A stretch of 64,000 nucleotides of DNA. It comes from Mycobacterium gastri. Its GTDB lineage: Bacteria; Actinomycetota; Actinomycetes; Mycobacteriales; Mycobacteriaceae. Every line of letters starts with the position of its first letter. The first letter of the stretch is position 1. Positions 9,365 to 21,275 of the stretch are shown here, piece by piece. The DNA is taken from assembly GCF_002102175.1 (NCBI RefSeq), contig NZ_LQOX01000062.1, positions 1 to 64,000 of the forward strand. Direction: 5' to 3'. The notes under the pieces are model-generated. The model was given only the letters and a program-made list of their open reading frames with translations. It did no database searches and was not told the origin of the DNA. The position numbers and the translations under genes are program-made.

Positions 9365-10003
9365 CGGGTGGCGGTCCTGCGCTGATCCGTGCGGCTCGAG
9401 TTGAATGAACTGGTGATGTTGGGACGTGACCCCTGTTCAGGCGGATCTGCTGCGGTGAACGGTGAATTCCTGCGAGGGTTCCGAAGGCCGCGCCCCGGTG
9501 GGAGCTGAAATCGCATGACTCACAATGTGTTTGGCCGGTGCCCGGGACGACGACGGTGTCGCGGGCAGTGACGAAATCAAGGGTCCTCAGGTGGGCGAGG
9601 GTGTCGCGTTCGAGCCCGCGGGCATGGTCGAAGTCTAACTCCTCCAAAGATTTTCGTGCCGGTAAACGTCCAACGCGGATGCCCAGGGCCGTTTGAGTGT
9701 ATGTCGGCAAATCGTACCCATCGCCTGATGAAGACGTTTTGGGGTTACCCATGAAAGCAACTCACCGGGGGCACGCGGCCCAAGCTGGGGACACCACGTC
9801 ACCACCCCAGGGCAGTGCGTTGTTGTTTCCCAGCTTGTGCCGGGCGTTCGGCGAAATGCCCGACCCCGAAGCCCCACCGCCGGGTGCCTACTGCGGACAG
9901 CGCGACCCGTTGGTGCCCGGACTCCCGCGCAAGGACGTGCCTACCGCGTCGTCGCCGAACGGCGTGAGAGCCGCCAAACGTGGATGGCCGCCGCAGGTCT
10001 GCC
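9365..10003. other. Gene-poor junction with decayed mobile DNA
   Basis: About 640 bases without an intact gene. The minus strand at about 9480-9680 holds an istB fossil (listed separately). The remainder has only short frames with poor codon bias. This is the joint where accessory genes were inserted between the Rv3243c-like and comF-like core genes. Confidence 0.6.
9480..9680 (-). pseudogene. IS21-family istB remnant
   Basis: The reverse strand encodes RLPARKSLEELDFDHARG, then LAHLRTLDFVTARDTVVVPGTGQTH, which matches the central part of IstB helper ATPases (consensus, from memory, LEEFDFDHARGL...LGTLDFVTA..NVVFLGPPGTGKTHLA). The Walker A motif is damaged: the GPP before GTG is reduced to P, and the catalytic Lys is Gln (GTGQTH). 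The N-terminal domain and everything after Walker A are missing or unrecognisable. No istA and no terminal inverted repeats were found, so this is a dead fragment. Confidence 0.75.
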
Positions 10004-10912
10004 TCACCCGACGACGAACCCCAACCCTTCTGGGGGGGACGAAACCGGGTCGGCTTTCTTGCCGATGTCGGCTTCCTTGTCGCTGATCACGGCCGGAACG
10101 CCTGCCTTGACGATGACCGGGTCACCGACGTGGACCGTGTTGAAGTACCACTCGGCGTCGGTGGGACTCAAACTGATGCAACCGTGGCTCACATTCTCAA
10201 CGCCCATCGCTGAGACCGCCCACGGAGCCGAATGGACGTACAAACCTCTGTTGGTGATGCGGACGGCATAGTCGACCTGGAGCCGGTAACCGTCGGGGTT
10301 GTCGACGGGGATGCCTACGCTGCTCGAATCCATCATTACCGAGCGGTCTTTGGCGAGCACACTGTAGGTGCCCACCGGCGTCTGGTATTCCGGCCTCCCC
10401 ATGGAGGCCGGCATCACGCCGGCTTCTCCGAAGTGCGACCGGTGATGCGGCGCCGGCAGGGCAGGCGGCGGCGTGTCCGCGTCGACTCCGTCGATGCTGA
10501 CGGTGAACGTGTGATTGGCGATGTCGGCGACGCCGACGACGGCGGGACCCGTCTGGAACTCGGTTCGCAGGCCGCCCACCGAGAGCGCCACCGTGGTGTG
10601 CGCAGGCCAGAACCGGTCGGGAACCCACTGCACGACATTGCTGTCCAGCCACTCGAAGTTGCCGCTCATGGGGGGTACCGACGTCACCTCGATAGCCCGC
10701 TCCACGGCCTCCCGGTCGGCGACCGGACCGCCGAAGGTCACCATGACAGGGTGCGCGACCCCCACTACGGCACCGCGCACAGGCAGGATCGCGGCGATGT
10801 CGAAGTAGTCACTCGACCTGGTCGCCGCCGTCAGCGTGACGCCGGCGCGCCCGGCGATCACCGCCGAAGCAATGGCGATGAACACCAGCAGAGACCGGAT
10901 TGCCGCCCGCAT
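10004..10912 (-). CDS. L,D-transpeptidase (YkuD domain)
   Basis: Cross-links peptidoglycan 3-3 (meso-DAP to meso-DAP) outside the membrane. ATG 10912 follows GGGAGAG; residues 1-30 form a signal peptide or anchor (RSLLVFIAIASAVIAG). An Ig-like domain (about 40-140, GAVVGVAHPVMVTF) precedes the YkuD domain (about 165-290) with YVHSAPW (His227) and the catalytic SHGCISL (His243, Cys245). At 302 aa it resembles LdtA/LdtMt1 (Rv0116c), with a Pro/His insert near 147-162. The C-terminal tail (EADIGKKADPVSSPPEG) is extra. It is not present at this locus in M. tuberculosis and looks like an inserted paralogue. Confidence 0.88.
   Translation of the reverse strand: MRAAIRSLLVFIAIASAVIAGRAGVTLTAATRSSDYFDIAAILPVRGAVVGVAHPVMVTFGGPVADREAVERAIEVTSVPPMSGNFEWLDSNVVQWVPDRFWPAHTTVALSVGGLRTEFQTGPAVVGVADIANHTFTVSIDGVDADTPPPALPAPHHRSHFGEAGVMPASMGRPEYQTPVGTYSVLAKDRSVMMDSSSVGIPVDNPDGYRLQVDYAVRITNRGLYVHSAPWAVSAMGVENVSHGCISLSPTDAEWYFNTVHVGDPVIVKAGVPAVISDKEADIGKKADPVSSPPEGLGFVVG
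10005..10032. repeat. Copy 1 of a 28-bp dispersed repeat
   Basis: Begins CACCCGACGACGAAC on the plus strand. It matches 23287-23314 at 27 of 28 positions. Here it overlaps the stop codon and last codons (EGLGFVVG) of the L,D-transpeptidase. Confidence 0.75.
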
Positions 10913-11078
10913 GGTTTTCTCTCCCATTTGGGTAATTGGTTGGATGGGTAACAAGTCTGCTTGATGTTAGGGGTGTCGCCAGCGCGAAAATGGAAGCGCG
11001 CGTGCGCAAGTCGGTCAGTGTTCGGTTACAAGTCGGTCTCCGTCCGGGCTTGTCACCCCCAGCTGCGACACTCATTGC

Positions 11079-11711
11079 ATGCTCGACCTGGTCCTGCCGC
11101 TGCAGTGCGGCGGCTGCGGAGCCCCGGCCACCCGATGGTGTCCGGCGTGCATGAACGAACTCGTGGTCAAACCCGGCGAACCGCTTGTAGTGACCCCTCG
11201 CGTTGACCCGCACGTCCCGGTGTTCGCCCTCGGCCGCTACACCGGTGTCCGGCGCCAGGCCATCCTGGCGCTCAAGGAGCGCGGCCGCGGCGACCTCGTT
11301 TCACCCCTGGCACGGGTCTTGGCCGTCGGCATTCACCGGTTGTTGTGCTGGAGCATGGTGGACACCCCGCTGACGGTCGTGCCGGCGCCCACGCGGCGTT
11401 CTGCGGCCCGCAGACGCGGCGGTGATCCCATCACCCGGATAGCGGGGGCTGCGGTGGCGGCCCACCCGGACATCACCGTCGCCGCCGCATTGCGGATGCG
11501 GGCCCTGGCCCGCGACTCGGTTGGCCTGGACACCTCGGCCCGCGAACGCAACATCGCCGGCCGGGTACGGCTGCGCGGTCCGAAGCCGCGCACCGAGGTG
11601 TTGATCGTCGACGACATCATCACCACCGGGGCCACGGCGCGCGAATCGGTTGGAGTGCTACAGGCCGCCGGCGTGCGGGTGGCCGCGGTTCTCGCGATCG
11701 CTGCCGCATGA
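11079..11711 (+). CDS. ComF-family phosphoribosyltransferase-like protein
   Basis: Counterpart of Rv3242c, 210 aa. The N-terminus carries a zinc-knuckle-like Cys set (CGGCGAPATRWCPAC), the double-zinc-ribbon feature of ComF proteins. The C-terminus has the PRPP-binding loop VLIVDDIITTGAT near residue 180. ComF proteins take part in DNA uptake or recombination in competent bacteria; the mycobacterial role is unproven. ATG 11079 is used. It lies directly upstream of the hibernation factor, the conserved order. Confidence 0.9.
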   Translation: MLDLVLPLQCGGCGAPATRWCPACMNELVVKPGEPLVVTPRVDPHVPVFALGRYTGVRRQAILALKERGRGDLVSPLARVLAVGIHRLLCWSMVDTPLTVVPAPTRRSAARRRGGDPITRIAGAAVAAHPDITVAAALRMRALARDSVGLDTSARERNIAGRVRLRGPKPRTEVLIVDDIITTGATARESVGVLQAAGVRVAAVLAIAAA

Positions 11712-12000
11712 CAGAAATGAACTCGGTGAGACCACGTGAAGAACTCGCAACAGGTCTGCGAATTAGGTGGCAAGTTGAGGCGAACAAGGTCTAACGTCGA
11801 CACCAGACCCCCAGCTTACGGTCGCCGAACTTGCCAGGTTGAGCAGCACCCGCGGTAGGAGGTGAGTATTCGACATCTTGCTCCGGCGGGCAGCCTGCGG
11901 CGGTGACCTTCGTTGACACCGCTCTAACCTCGTCGGGGCGTATCTCAATGCCCGGCACGCAGGGTGCGTGCGACGTGAAAAGAGAAACGAGTTGTCACGA

Positions 12001-12690
12001 ATGTCAAGGTTTACCGTGGATTCCGACCAGGTTGTGGATCAGGCGCCGGCCGAAACCGATGAACAGGCAGAACCGCAAGCGACCGCCGAGATTGTGTTCA
12101 AAGGCCGCAATGTCGAGATTCCCGACCACTTCCGCATCTACGTTTCGCAGAAGCTCGCTCGCTTGGAACGTTTCGACCGGACGATCTACCTGTTCGACGT
12201 CGAACTCGACCATGAACGCAACCGTCGCCAACGCAAATCCTGTCAGCGAGTAGAGGTCACCGCTCGCGGCCGGGGACCCGTTGTCCGCGGCGAGGCCTGC
12301 GCCGACAGCTTCTACGCCGCCCTCGAGTCCGCCGTCGGCAAACTGGAGAACCGGTTGCGCCGTAGCAAAGACCGCCGCAAAGTTCACTACGGCGACAAGA
12401 CCCCCGTGTCACTGGCCGAGGCCACCGCGGCGGCCCCGCCACCGGAAAGGGCCTTCGACGCGGAGCCGGCCGAGCCACACGAGCATGACGGCGCCGAACT
12501 GGATTACGAACCGGGACGCATCGTCCGCGTCAAGGAACACCCGGCCAAGCCCATGTCGGTGGACGACGCGCTCTACGAGATGGAGCTTGTCGGACACGAC
12601 TTCTTCTTGTTCTTCGACAGGGAGACCGAGCGGCCCACCGTCGTCTACCGCCGGCACGCCTACGACTATGGCCTGATCCGGCTGGCTTGA
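12001..12690 (+). CDS. hpf: Ribosome hibernation promoting factor, long form (MPY/HPF)
   Basis: Binds the 30S A/P-site region and stabilises inactive 70S ribosomes in stationary phase or zinc starvation. The N-terminal S30AE/RaiA domain (about residues 30-140: FKGRNVEIPDHFRIYVSQKL, YLFDVELDHERN) is joined by an acidic/Ala-rich linker to the C-terminal dimerisation domain (SVDDALYEMELVGHDFFLFF...RRHAYDYGLIRLA). It has 229 aa from ATG 12001; in-frame TTG 11992 and GTG 11968 are possible earlier starts. It is the ortholog of Rv3241c/MSMEG_1878. Its final codons and stop sit in a 14-bp tandem repeat. Confidence 0.94.
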   Translation: MSRFTVDSDQVVDQAPAETDEQAEPQATAEIVFKGRNVEIPDHFRIYVSQKLARLERFDRTIYLFDVELDHERNRRQRKSCQRVEVTARGRGPVVRGEACADSFYAALESAVGKLENRLRRSKDRRKVHYGDKTPVSLAEATAAAPPPERAFDAEPAEPHEHDGAELDYEPGRIVRVKEHPAKPMSVDDALYEMELVGHDFFLFFDRETERPTVVYRRHAYDYGLIRLA

Positions 12691-12716
12691 TCCGGCTGGC
12701 TTGATCAGGCTGGCTC
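12675..12716 (+). repeat. 14-bp tandem repeat across the hpf stop codon
   Basis: GATCCGGCTGGCTT occurs at 12675-12688 and 12689-12702, then as GATCAGGCTGGCTC at 12703-12716. The TGA stop of hpf is formed at the junction of copies 1 and 2. It lies in the short hpf-secA1 interval. Confidence 0.85.
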
Positions 12717-12816
12717 GAGAATCGGCCGGCTTGAGGATCGGCGGCCAATACCACGGCGTCACCTACGATGGGAGTCGCCTGATCGAAGAAGACTCCTACC
12801 CATAAGGGATATAGCT

Positions 12817-15662
<2,846 letters not shown>

Positions 15663-15666
<4 letters not shown>

Positions 15667-16565
15667 CTGGCCAGCGCGCTTCTCAGGAAGCCGAGCTGGT
15701 CGGCCAGCGCCTGCCGCTGCCAACGACCTTCATAGACGTCGAAGTGATCGACCGGGTACTCGCGCAGTTGCCCCAGCGGTCCCGCTTTCCTGGCGGTCCG
15801 CCGCGCCGCGGCGGCGGGGGCGACCCGGTCGTTGGAACCCAGCTGCACCAGGATCGGTGACCGCAGACGCCGCGCGAAACCGGTGGCGCGGTTGAATCCG
15901 ATCTGCAGCGCCGTGCGCGCGCACACCTCGTTTCGCCAGGTCGGTCCGGCCATCGAGGTGTATGCCTCCGCGGCGCCCGGGGTGCTGATGATCGCGACCG
16001 ATCCGGGTCGGGCCACCACCGGAATCCGGTGCGGCGCACGGTTGGTGAGGGCACGGGTTCCGTCGCGCAAGCCGTGCGCGGCGGTGCGCGCCAGTTGACC
16101 CGGGCCGGCGTAACGGACCAGCTGCACCAGGGCGGCCAGTCCGTCGGTGGCCGGGGTCATCGACACCGTTGCGGCGATGCGGGGGTCCTGCGCGGCGACC
16201 GCGACGACGTGGCCCCCGGAATACGACGTGCCCCATACCGCGATCCTGGCCGGGTCCACGCCGGGCAGCTGCCGGGCGGCCGCGATTGCCGCGTGGTAGT
16301 CCTGGCGTTGTCGCCGGAACGAAACATGTTGGCGGGGACTGCCTTCCGAGTCGCCGAAGCCGCGATAGTCGAACACCAACGCGTCGATGCCGGCGTCGGC
16401 GAATGCCTCGGCGTAGTCGAGCAAGCCGGTGTCGCGGGTGCCGGCGAAACCGTGCGCCATGACGATGCCGGGCCGGCCGGACGGGCCGGTCAGTGCCTGC
16501 GAGCGGGCCGGAATATGCCAGGCGGCGCAGCTGACGCCGTGGCTGGGGAAGGTGAGGTTCTTCAT
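15663..16565 (-). CDS. Alpha/beta hydrolase paired with monooxygenase
   Basis: A 300-aa serine hydrolase. Oxyanion region [11 protein letters not shown], strand [12 protein letters not shown], nucleophile elbow GTSYSGG, acid SNDRVAP, base VDHFDVY: a complete triad of the DLH/Xaa-Pro-peptidase-like alpha/beta hydrolases. ATG 16565 ([10 protein letters not shown]) is preferred; GTG 16583 would overlap the monooxygenase stop as GTGA and cannot be excluded. The tight coupling suggests that it hydrolyses the ester or lactone made by the upstream Baeyer-Villiger-type enzyme (inference). Its stop codon shares bases with the secA1 stop on the other strand. Confidence 0.87.
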
Positions 16566-16579
16566 GTCGTCGAGCCCGA

Positions 16580-18061
16580 TCACGAAGCAAGCCGGGCGGC
16601 CTGGTGGACGGAGAACTCGAGGGCCGGATCCGTCACCGGACCCCGGCGCAGCCGCTCGACATCCTTCTCGTAGGCCATCTGGACCGTCCACGGACCGCTG
16701 GTGCCGCCGCGCGGGAACTTCGCGATCGCGCGTTGGACGTAACCCGAACTCATGTCCAGCAGCGGGACCCGCTGCATGTCAGGATCGCGCAGCACCGGTT
16801 CGACGGTGTGGTAGCCGTGCGCGTCCATGTGGTCGAGCAGTCGGCAGAAGTGCTCGCAGACCAGGTCCACCTTCAGCGTCCAGGAGATGTTGGTGTAGCC
16901 GACGGCGAACACCAGGTTGGGCACCCCGCTGAGCATCATCGACTTGTAGACCGTGGTGTCGGGCAGGTTCACCGGTTGACCGTCGACGTCGAGCTGGATC
17001 TTTCCGAACGGCAGCATGTTGAGGCCGGTCGCGGTGACGATGATGTCGGCGGCCAACTCCTGACCCGATTCGAGCAGGATGCCGGTCTTGGTGAACCGCT
17101 CGATCCGGTCGGTGATCACCGAAGCCTGCCCGGCCGAGATCACCTTGAACAGGTCGCCGTCGGGCACCATGCACAGCCGCTGATCCCATGGGTTGTAGCG
17201 CGGCGTGAAGTGGGTGTCGACGTCGAAGTTCTTGGGCAATTGCCGGCGCACGTTGGCGATCAGCAGCTTGCGCATCAACTTGGGGGCGCGCTGGCAGGCC
17301 TGGTAGATCCCGCGGTTGAGCATGACGTTCTTGCGCCGGGTGATCCGGTGGGCGCGCCGGGGGCCGACCACCTTGTTCAGCACGTTGGCGATCGCGTCCT
17401 CGGCCGGTATCGAGAACACGTAGCTGGGCGAGCGCTGCAGCATGGTGACGTGCGCGGCCCTGCCGGCCATCGACGGGATCAGCGTGACGGCGGTGGCGCC
17501 GCTGCCGATGACGACGACGCGCTTGCCGGTGTAGTCGAGATCCTGCGGCCAGTGCTGAGGGTGGACGACCTGACCGGCGAAATCCTCGACGCCCTGGAAT
17601 TCGGGAGTGAAGCCGGCTTCGTAGTCGTAGTACCCGGTGCCCAGAAACAGGAATCGCGCGCTGAACTGCACCGTCTCGTCGCTGCCCGGGTGGCGGGCAG
17701 TGACCGTCCACAGCCCCTCCGGCGAGGAGAACTGCGCGCCGAGTACCCGGTAGCCGAAACGGATGTGCTCTTCGAGCCGGTTCTCGGTGACGGTCTGGCG
17801 CAGATAGTCCATGATGACGTGCCCGTCGGCGATCGCCTTGCGGTGTGTCCACGGCTTGAACCCGTAGCCGAAGCTGGGCATGTCGGAATCCGACCGGATG
17901 CCGGGGTACTGGAACAGACTCCAGGTGCCGCCGATCGATTCGCGACCTTCCAGGATCGCGAACGTGGTGCCGGGCCGGTAGGTCTTGAGGTGGTATGCGG
18001 CGCCGATACCGGAAATGCCGGCACCAACGATGAGCACGTCGAAGTGTGTGGTGGTGGTCAT
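16580..18061 (-). CDS. FAD-containing Baeyer-Villiger-type monooxygenase (EthA/MymA-like)
   Basis: A 493-aa flavoprotein. FAD Rossmann GAGISG at residues 13-18, GGTW at 44-47, the Baeyer-Villiger fingerprint FxGxxxHxxxWP at 161-172 (FAGQVVHPQHWP), NADPH Rossmann GSGATA at 186-191, and the late ATG motif TATGLN. The family inserts oxygen next to ketones or oxidises S/N in drugs; EthA (Rv3854c) activates ethionamide and MymA (Rv3083) acts in mycolate modification. Overall it reads closer to EthA. It is divergent from a PucR regulator with 117 bases between, and followed by a coupled hydrolase. It is absent from this position in M. tuberculosis. Confidence 0.92.
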   Translation of the reverse strand: MTTTTHFDVLIVGAGISGIGAAYHLKTYRPGTTFAILEGRESIGGTWSLFQYPGIRSDSDMPSFGYGFKPWTHRKAIADGHVIMDYLRQTVTENRLEEHIRFGYRVLGAQFSSPEGLWTVTARHPGSDETVQFSARFLFLGTGYYDYEAGFTPEFQGVEDFAGQVVHPQHWPQDLDYTGKRVVVIGSGATAVTLIPSMAGRAAHVTMLQRSPSYVFSIPAEDAIANVLNKVVGPRRAHRITRRKNVMLNRGIYQACQRAPKLMRKLLIANVRRQLPKNFDVDTHFTPRYNPWDQRLCMVPDGDLFKVISAGQASVITDRIERFTKTGILLESGQELAADIIVTATGLNMLPFGKIQLDVDGQPVNLPDTTVYKSMMLSGVPNLVFAVGYTNISWTLKVDLVCEHFCRLLDHMDAHGYHTVEPVLRDPDMQRVPLLDMSSGYVQRAIAKFPRGGTSGPWTVQMAYEKDVERLRRGPVTDPALEFSVHQAARLAS

Positions 18062-18178
18062 TGGGAGGGCTCCTGTCGCGGTTGACGATGAGATTCACGC
18101 TAGGGCCGCGAGCCGTCGGACACTATGTGTGTTCGTCGCTACTTTCAGGATGAACATGTGCGATGGCACACTTGCTAG

Positions 18179-19426
18179 ATGGCTGGGATTACGGTGCCGC
18201 CGACGGTGGTCGAGCTGGTTGGTGACGTTGCCGACTTGATGCTGAACGACATCGATCGGCTCGTCGCCGGGATGGATGCCGCCGTGGTGGAGATCGCCCC
18301 CGTGATGGGCGCGGATGCCGCGATTGCCGCGGAGATGTCGGCAAGCAACCGCGCCAACGCCGTGCGCCTGCTCACCGCACTTGCCCGACGCGACGGGCGC
18401 GGCGCACCGGCCGACGTGCCACCCGAGGCGCTGGACGTGGTGCGCACCGTCGTGCGTCGCGGCATCGACCTGGATGTCATCTTCCAGGCGTATCGGCGCG
18501 GACAGAACGTCGCTTGGCAACGTTTCATGGCCTACGCCGCTCAAGTCGTCGCGCCCGGCCCGGAACTCGTGGAGCTGCTGGAGGTGACCTCACAGCTGAT
18601 GTTCTCCTACGTCGACCAGGTGATAGGCCGCGTCATCGCCGACGCGCAACACGAGCGCGAGGAACTTCTGGGCGGCGCGATGGCACGGCGTACCGAAACG
18701 GTCCGCTTGATCCTCGACGGTGCGCCGATCGATCGCCGCCGAGCCAGTGAGCGCCTGGGGTACGAACTCGACCGTCGTCACACGGCGCTGGTGCTGTGGG
18801 CCGAACCCCGCGGCGAAATCCAGGGCGTCCTCGAGTCCGCCGCAACCCTGCTGGCACGAGCCGCCCGGGCGCGGCCGCCGCTGACGCTGCCGTCGGGAAC
18901 CGCCACCTTGTGGGCGTGGCTGGGCACCACCGCAACCCCTGCCCTGGACGCGTTACGCGACGCGGTTCGCTCGGCGGATCCCACCGTCCGGGTCGCGGTG
19001 GGCCCCACGCAACCCGGAATCACCGGCTTTCGCCGCTCACACGCCGCCGCGCTGGTCGTCCAGCGTCTGCTCAGCGGCCACTCCGGTGGCGAGCGCATCG
19101 CGTTCCACCGTGACCTAGAAGTCACCGCATTGGCCGCCCAAAACCAGGACCGGGCAGCAGAATTCGTCACCACCACACTGGGCCCGCTCGCGGCGGACAC
19201 ACCCGGTGCGGCTCGGTTGCGTGAGACCTTGCGGGTGTTCCTCGACGAAGCCGAGAACGCGCCGCGCGCCGGCATTCGTCTGCACACCCACCGCAATACG
19301 GTCCTGCAGCGGGTTGCGCGCGCGACTGAACTGCTCGGCCACCATCCCGGCGAGCGCCGGCTCGCCGTCGAACTCGCTCTCGAACTTGCCCATCACATCG
19401 GCCCGCGGGTGCTGACCAGGCCCTGA
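18179..19426 (+). CDS. PucR/CdaR-family transcriptional regulator
   Basis: A 415-aa regulator with an N-terminal RsbR-like helical region, a central GGDEF-like CdaR domain (about 200-300) and a C-terminal PucR helix-turn-helix (LRETLRVFLDEAENAPRAG...HTHRNTVLQRVARA, about 345-390). It starts at ATG 18179 and faces away from the monooxygenase-hydrolase pair. By position it is the likely local regulator, responding to substrate. The recognition sequence would lie in 18062-18178, but I found no clear palindrome there. Confidence 0.87.
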   Translation: MAGITVPPTVVELVGDVADLMLNDIDRLVAGMDAAVVEIAPVMGADAAIAAEMSASNRANAVRLLTALARRDGRGAPADVPPEALDVVRTVVRRGIDLDVIFQAYRRGQNVAWQRFMAYAAQVVAPGPELVELLEVTSQLMFSYVDQVIGRVIADAQHEREELLGGAMARRTETVRLILDGAPIDRRRASERLGYELDRRHTALVLWAEPRGEIQGVLESAATLLARAARARPPLTLPSGTATLWAWLGTTATPALDALRDAVRSADPTVRVAVGPTQPGITGFRRSHAAALVVQRLLSGHSGGERIAFHRDLEVTALAAQNQDRAAEFVTTTLGPLAADTPGAARLRETLRVFLDEAENAPRAGIRLHTHRNTVLQRVARATELLGHHPGERRLAVELALELAHHIGPRVLTRP

Positions 19427-19572
19427 TCCGCCGTCGGAACTGCCGACGGAAACGTCCCCGCGGCCATTGTGCGGATCGGTTGCACCGGCGAGGTCGCGGT
19501 TCCAGGCCGCCCTGGCCGGGTTGAGGCACCCGCCTCATGCGCGGGTGCCGCCGAGGCGCCGACTATCCAGGT

Positions 19573-20318
19573 ATGAACACATCGCTCACCCCCTTTGGAC
19601 GCCGCCGCGGCCGTCCTGCACGACCCCCCTGCCTGCCAGCGACGACGAACGATTCGTCGGGTTCGGTGTGATGGGCCCCCCGTTCAGCAGTGGGCACTAC
19701 CTTGCCTTGCGGCACTTTCCGGCTACGTCGTTTTCACCCGGCTACCGGTCGGTGTGGCACCGCGACCCGCAAGGCAGCTGGACGTTTTATGCGACGACGC
19801 CGGGTCCGCAGAGCTGCGCCCGCTACTTCAGCTCAGTGACCCGCAATGACGCGGTCCAGTGCGAGATTGACGTCGCGTGGGTCACCCCGTGGTCCTTGGT
19901 CGTCGTGATTCCGGGACTGCTTGAGTGGCAGATCGACATCGGCACCACGTTGGCGACGCGGCTGATGAGCACCATCGGAGCGCGGCTGCCGGCCGGAGCG
20001 TGGACCAACCGCGCGGCTCTGAGTGTGCTGGGCCGGGCCGCGGGGACAATGCTGCGGGCCGGGCAGATCCGGCTTTCCGGGACCGCGCCGAACGGCCAGC
20101 GGTTCATGATTGCCCCCGCGCGGGTTTGGGCGGTGGCACAGTCGCGCGCCGTATTGCGCGGCGTGGACCTCGGACCGGTGGGACCGCTGCAGCGTCAGCT
20201 GCGGCTCGCCGGCTTCCGGCCCCCGCAGCGGGGTTTGTTCGTGGTTGGCTCAGGGCATTTCGAAACGTTCGACCCGGGCCGTCATGATGCCGTCAACGGC
20301 ACTGTCCCGATCCGGTGA
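19573..20318 (+). CDS. Conserved hypothetical protein, N-terminus apparently frameshifted
   Basis: From about 19640 one frame codes for SDDERFVGFGVMGPPFSSGHYLALRHFP to ...FVVGSGHFETFDPGRH, about 220 residues with normal mycobacterial codon use. It is a soluble protein of unknown function rich in aromatic and Arg residues. Upstream, a plausible ATG at 19573 starts MNTSLTP in one frame, an Ala-rich helix (DAAAAVLHDPP, about 19598-19630) reads in a second, and the main body reads in a third. This looks like two small indels, near 19592 and near 19630, that together wreck the first 25 codons. Alternatively translation starts at GTG 19668 or ATG 19671. Confidence 0.6.
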
Positions 20319-20628
20319 CCAGTGCACAATGAGTCCATGGCATCGCGGGCGGCGTGTTGAACGGTACTCGATATGGGGATCACCGCGTCACTGTGGGTGG
20401 GGATGAGAGCTGCGGTCGTGTGCGGCGGCATGGTGAACATGATCAGGGGCAGCCCAGGAACGGGCGGATACCAGGTGCCGGGTCGGTGTTCACGGTGACG
20501 GTGGCCGGCGTGAGGAGATCAGTCGCGCAGAGCCGATTCCGAACCGTCTACGACCAACACCAATTGGCCCCTTCCGCGGCGAGGCCGTGATAGACCACGC
20601 TGGTGCCTCATGCCGGTCGTATCGCTCA
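20319..20628 (+). other. Intergenic, possible decayed sequence
   Basis: No intact gene. One plus frame ends in PGAGSVFTVTVAGV, which looks like the last strand of a histidine-kinase ATPase domain, but nothing upstream supports it. The interval directly precedes a transposon-associated gene. Confidence 0.35.
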
Positions 20629-21210
20629 ATGATCATCGTTCGCGCCGCCGAGTCGGCCGAGGAGGCACTGGCCGACAGGACGATGCGCTGCCCCCACCAC
20701 GGATGTGGCGACACCCTGCAGCGCTGGGGACACGGCCGGCGCCGACGCGTCCGCGGCCTGGGGACGGAGCCGATCGACGTCCAGCCCCGGCGGGTGCGCT
20801 GCCGCGGCTGTGGAGCCACACAGGTCCTGCTGCCGGCCGCGTTGCAGCCACGTCGGGCGGACTCCACCGAGGTGGTCGGCACCGCACTGGCCAGCAAGGC
20901 TAAAGGCCTGGGATACCGGCGGATCGCCGCTACGCTGGGCCGCTCAGCGTCCACCGTCCGCCGCTGGTTGCGTCGAGCCCGCGACCGCGCTCATCTCAAC
21001 CGGCTCTGGCAGCGTGGGGCGCAAGAGCTGATCCGTCTCAACGCAGACGCGTTCAACGCGATTGCCGGCACCGGCAACCTTCTGCTCGACTGCTTGACAA
21101 TGCTGGCCGCTGCGGCCTGGTGGGCGCGCCGACGGCTCGGCATCGCTGAGCCCGTGTGGACTCTCATCGGGTTGTATACCGGTGGGCGCCTGCTCGCACC
21201 GCCCGCCTGA
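20629..21210 (+). CDS. Zn-ribbon/HTH protein of transposon-associated family (DUF6431-like)
   Basis: A 193-aa protein from ATG 20629. Two Cys pairs ([10 protein letters not shown] and VRCRGCGAT) suggest a zinc ribbon. A helix-turn-helix follows ([24 protein letters not shown]), then a hydrophobic helix pair and the conserved end [16 protein letters not shown]. In actinobacteria this family (I believe DUF6431) precedes DDE transposase genes; here no transposase follows, so it is either a lone remnant of an element or a domesticated DNA-binding protein. The family assignment is from memory. Confidence 0.72.
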   Translation: MIIVRAAESAEEALADRTMRCPHHGCGDTLQRWGHGRRRRVRGLGTEPIDVQPRRVRCRGCGATQVLLPAALQPRRADSTEVVGTALASKAKGLGYRRIAATLGRSASTVRRWLRRARDRAHLNRLWQRGAQELIRLNADAFNAIAGTGNLLLDCLTMLAAAAWWARRRLGIAEPVWTLIGLYTGGRLLAPPA

Positions 21211-21275
21211 GCCCTTCGATGGCCCGGCCCAGCCGCCGGGCCCGCGGTTCCGCATGCCCGGCTCCGGGCGTCACC

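Noticed and set aside
20354..20590. Possible histidine kinase C-terminus (PGAGSVFTVTV)
   Set aside because: Only about 12 residues resemble a kinase end, with no N, G1 or F boxes upstream; too little to call.
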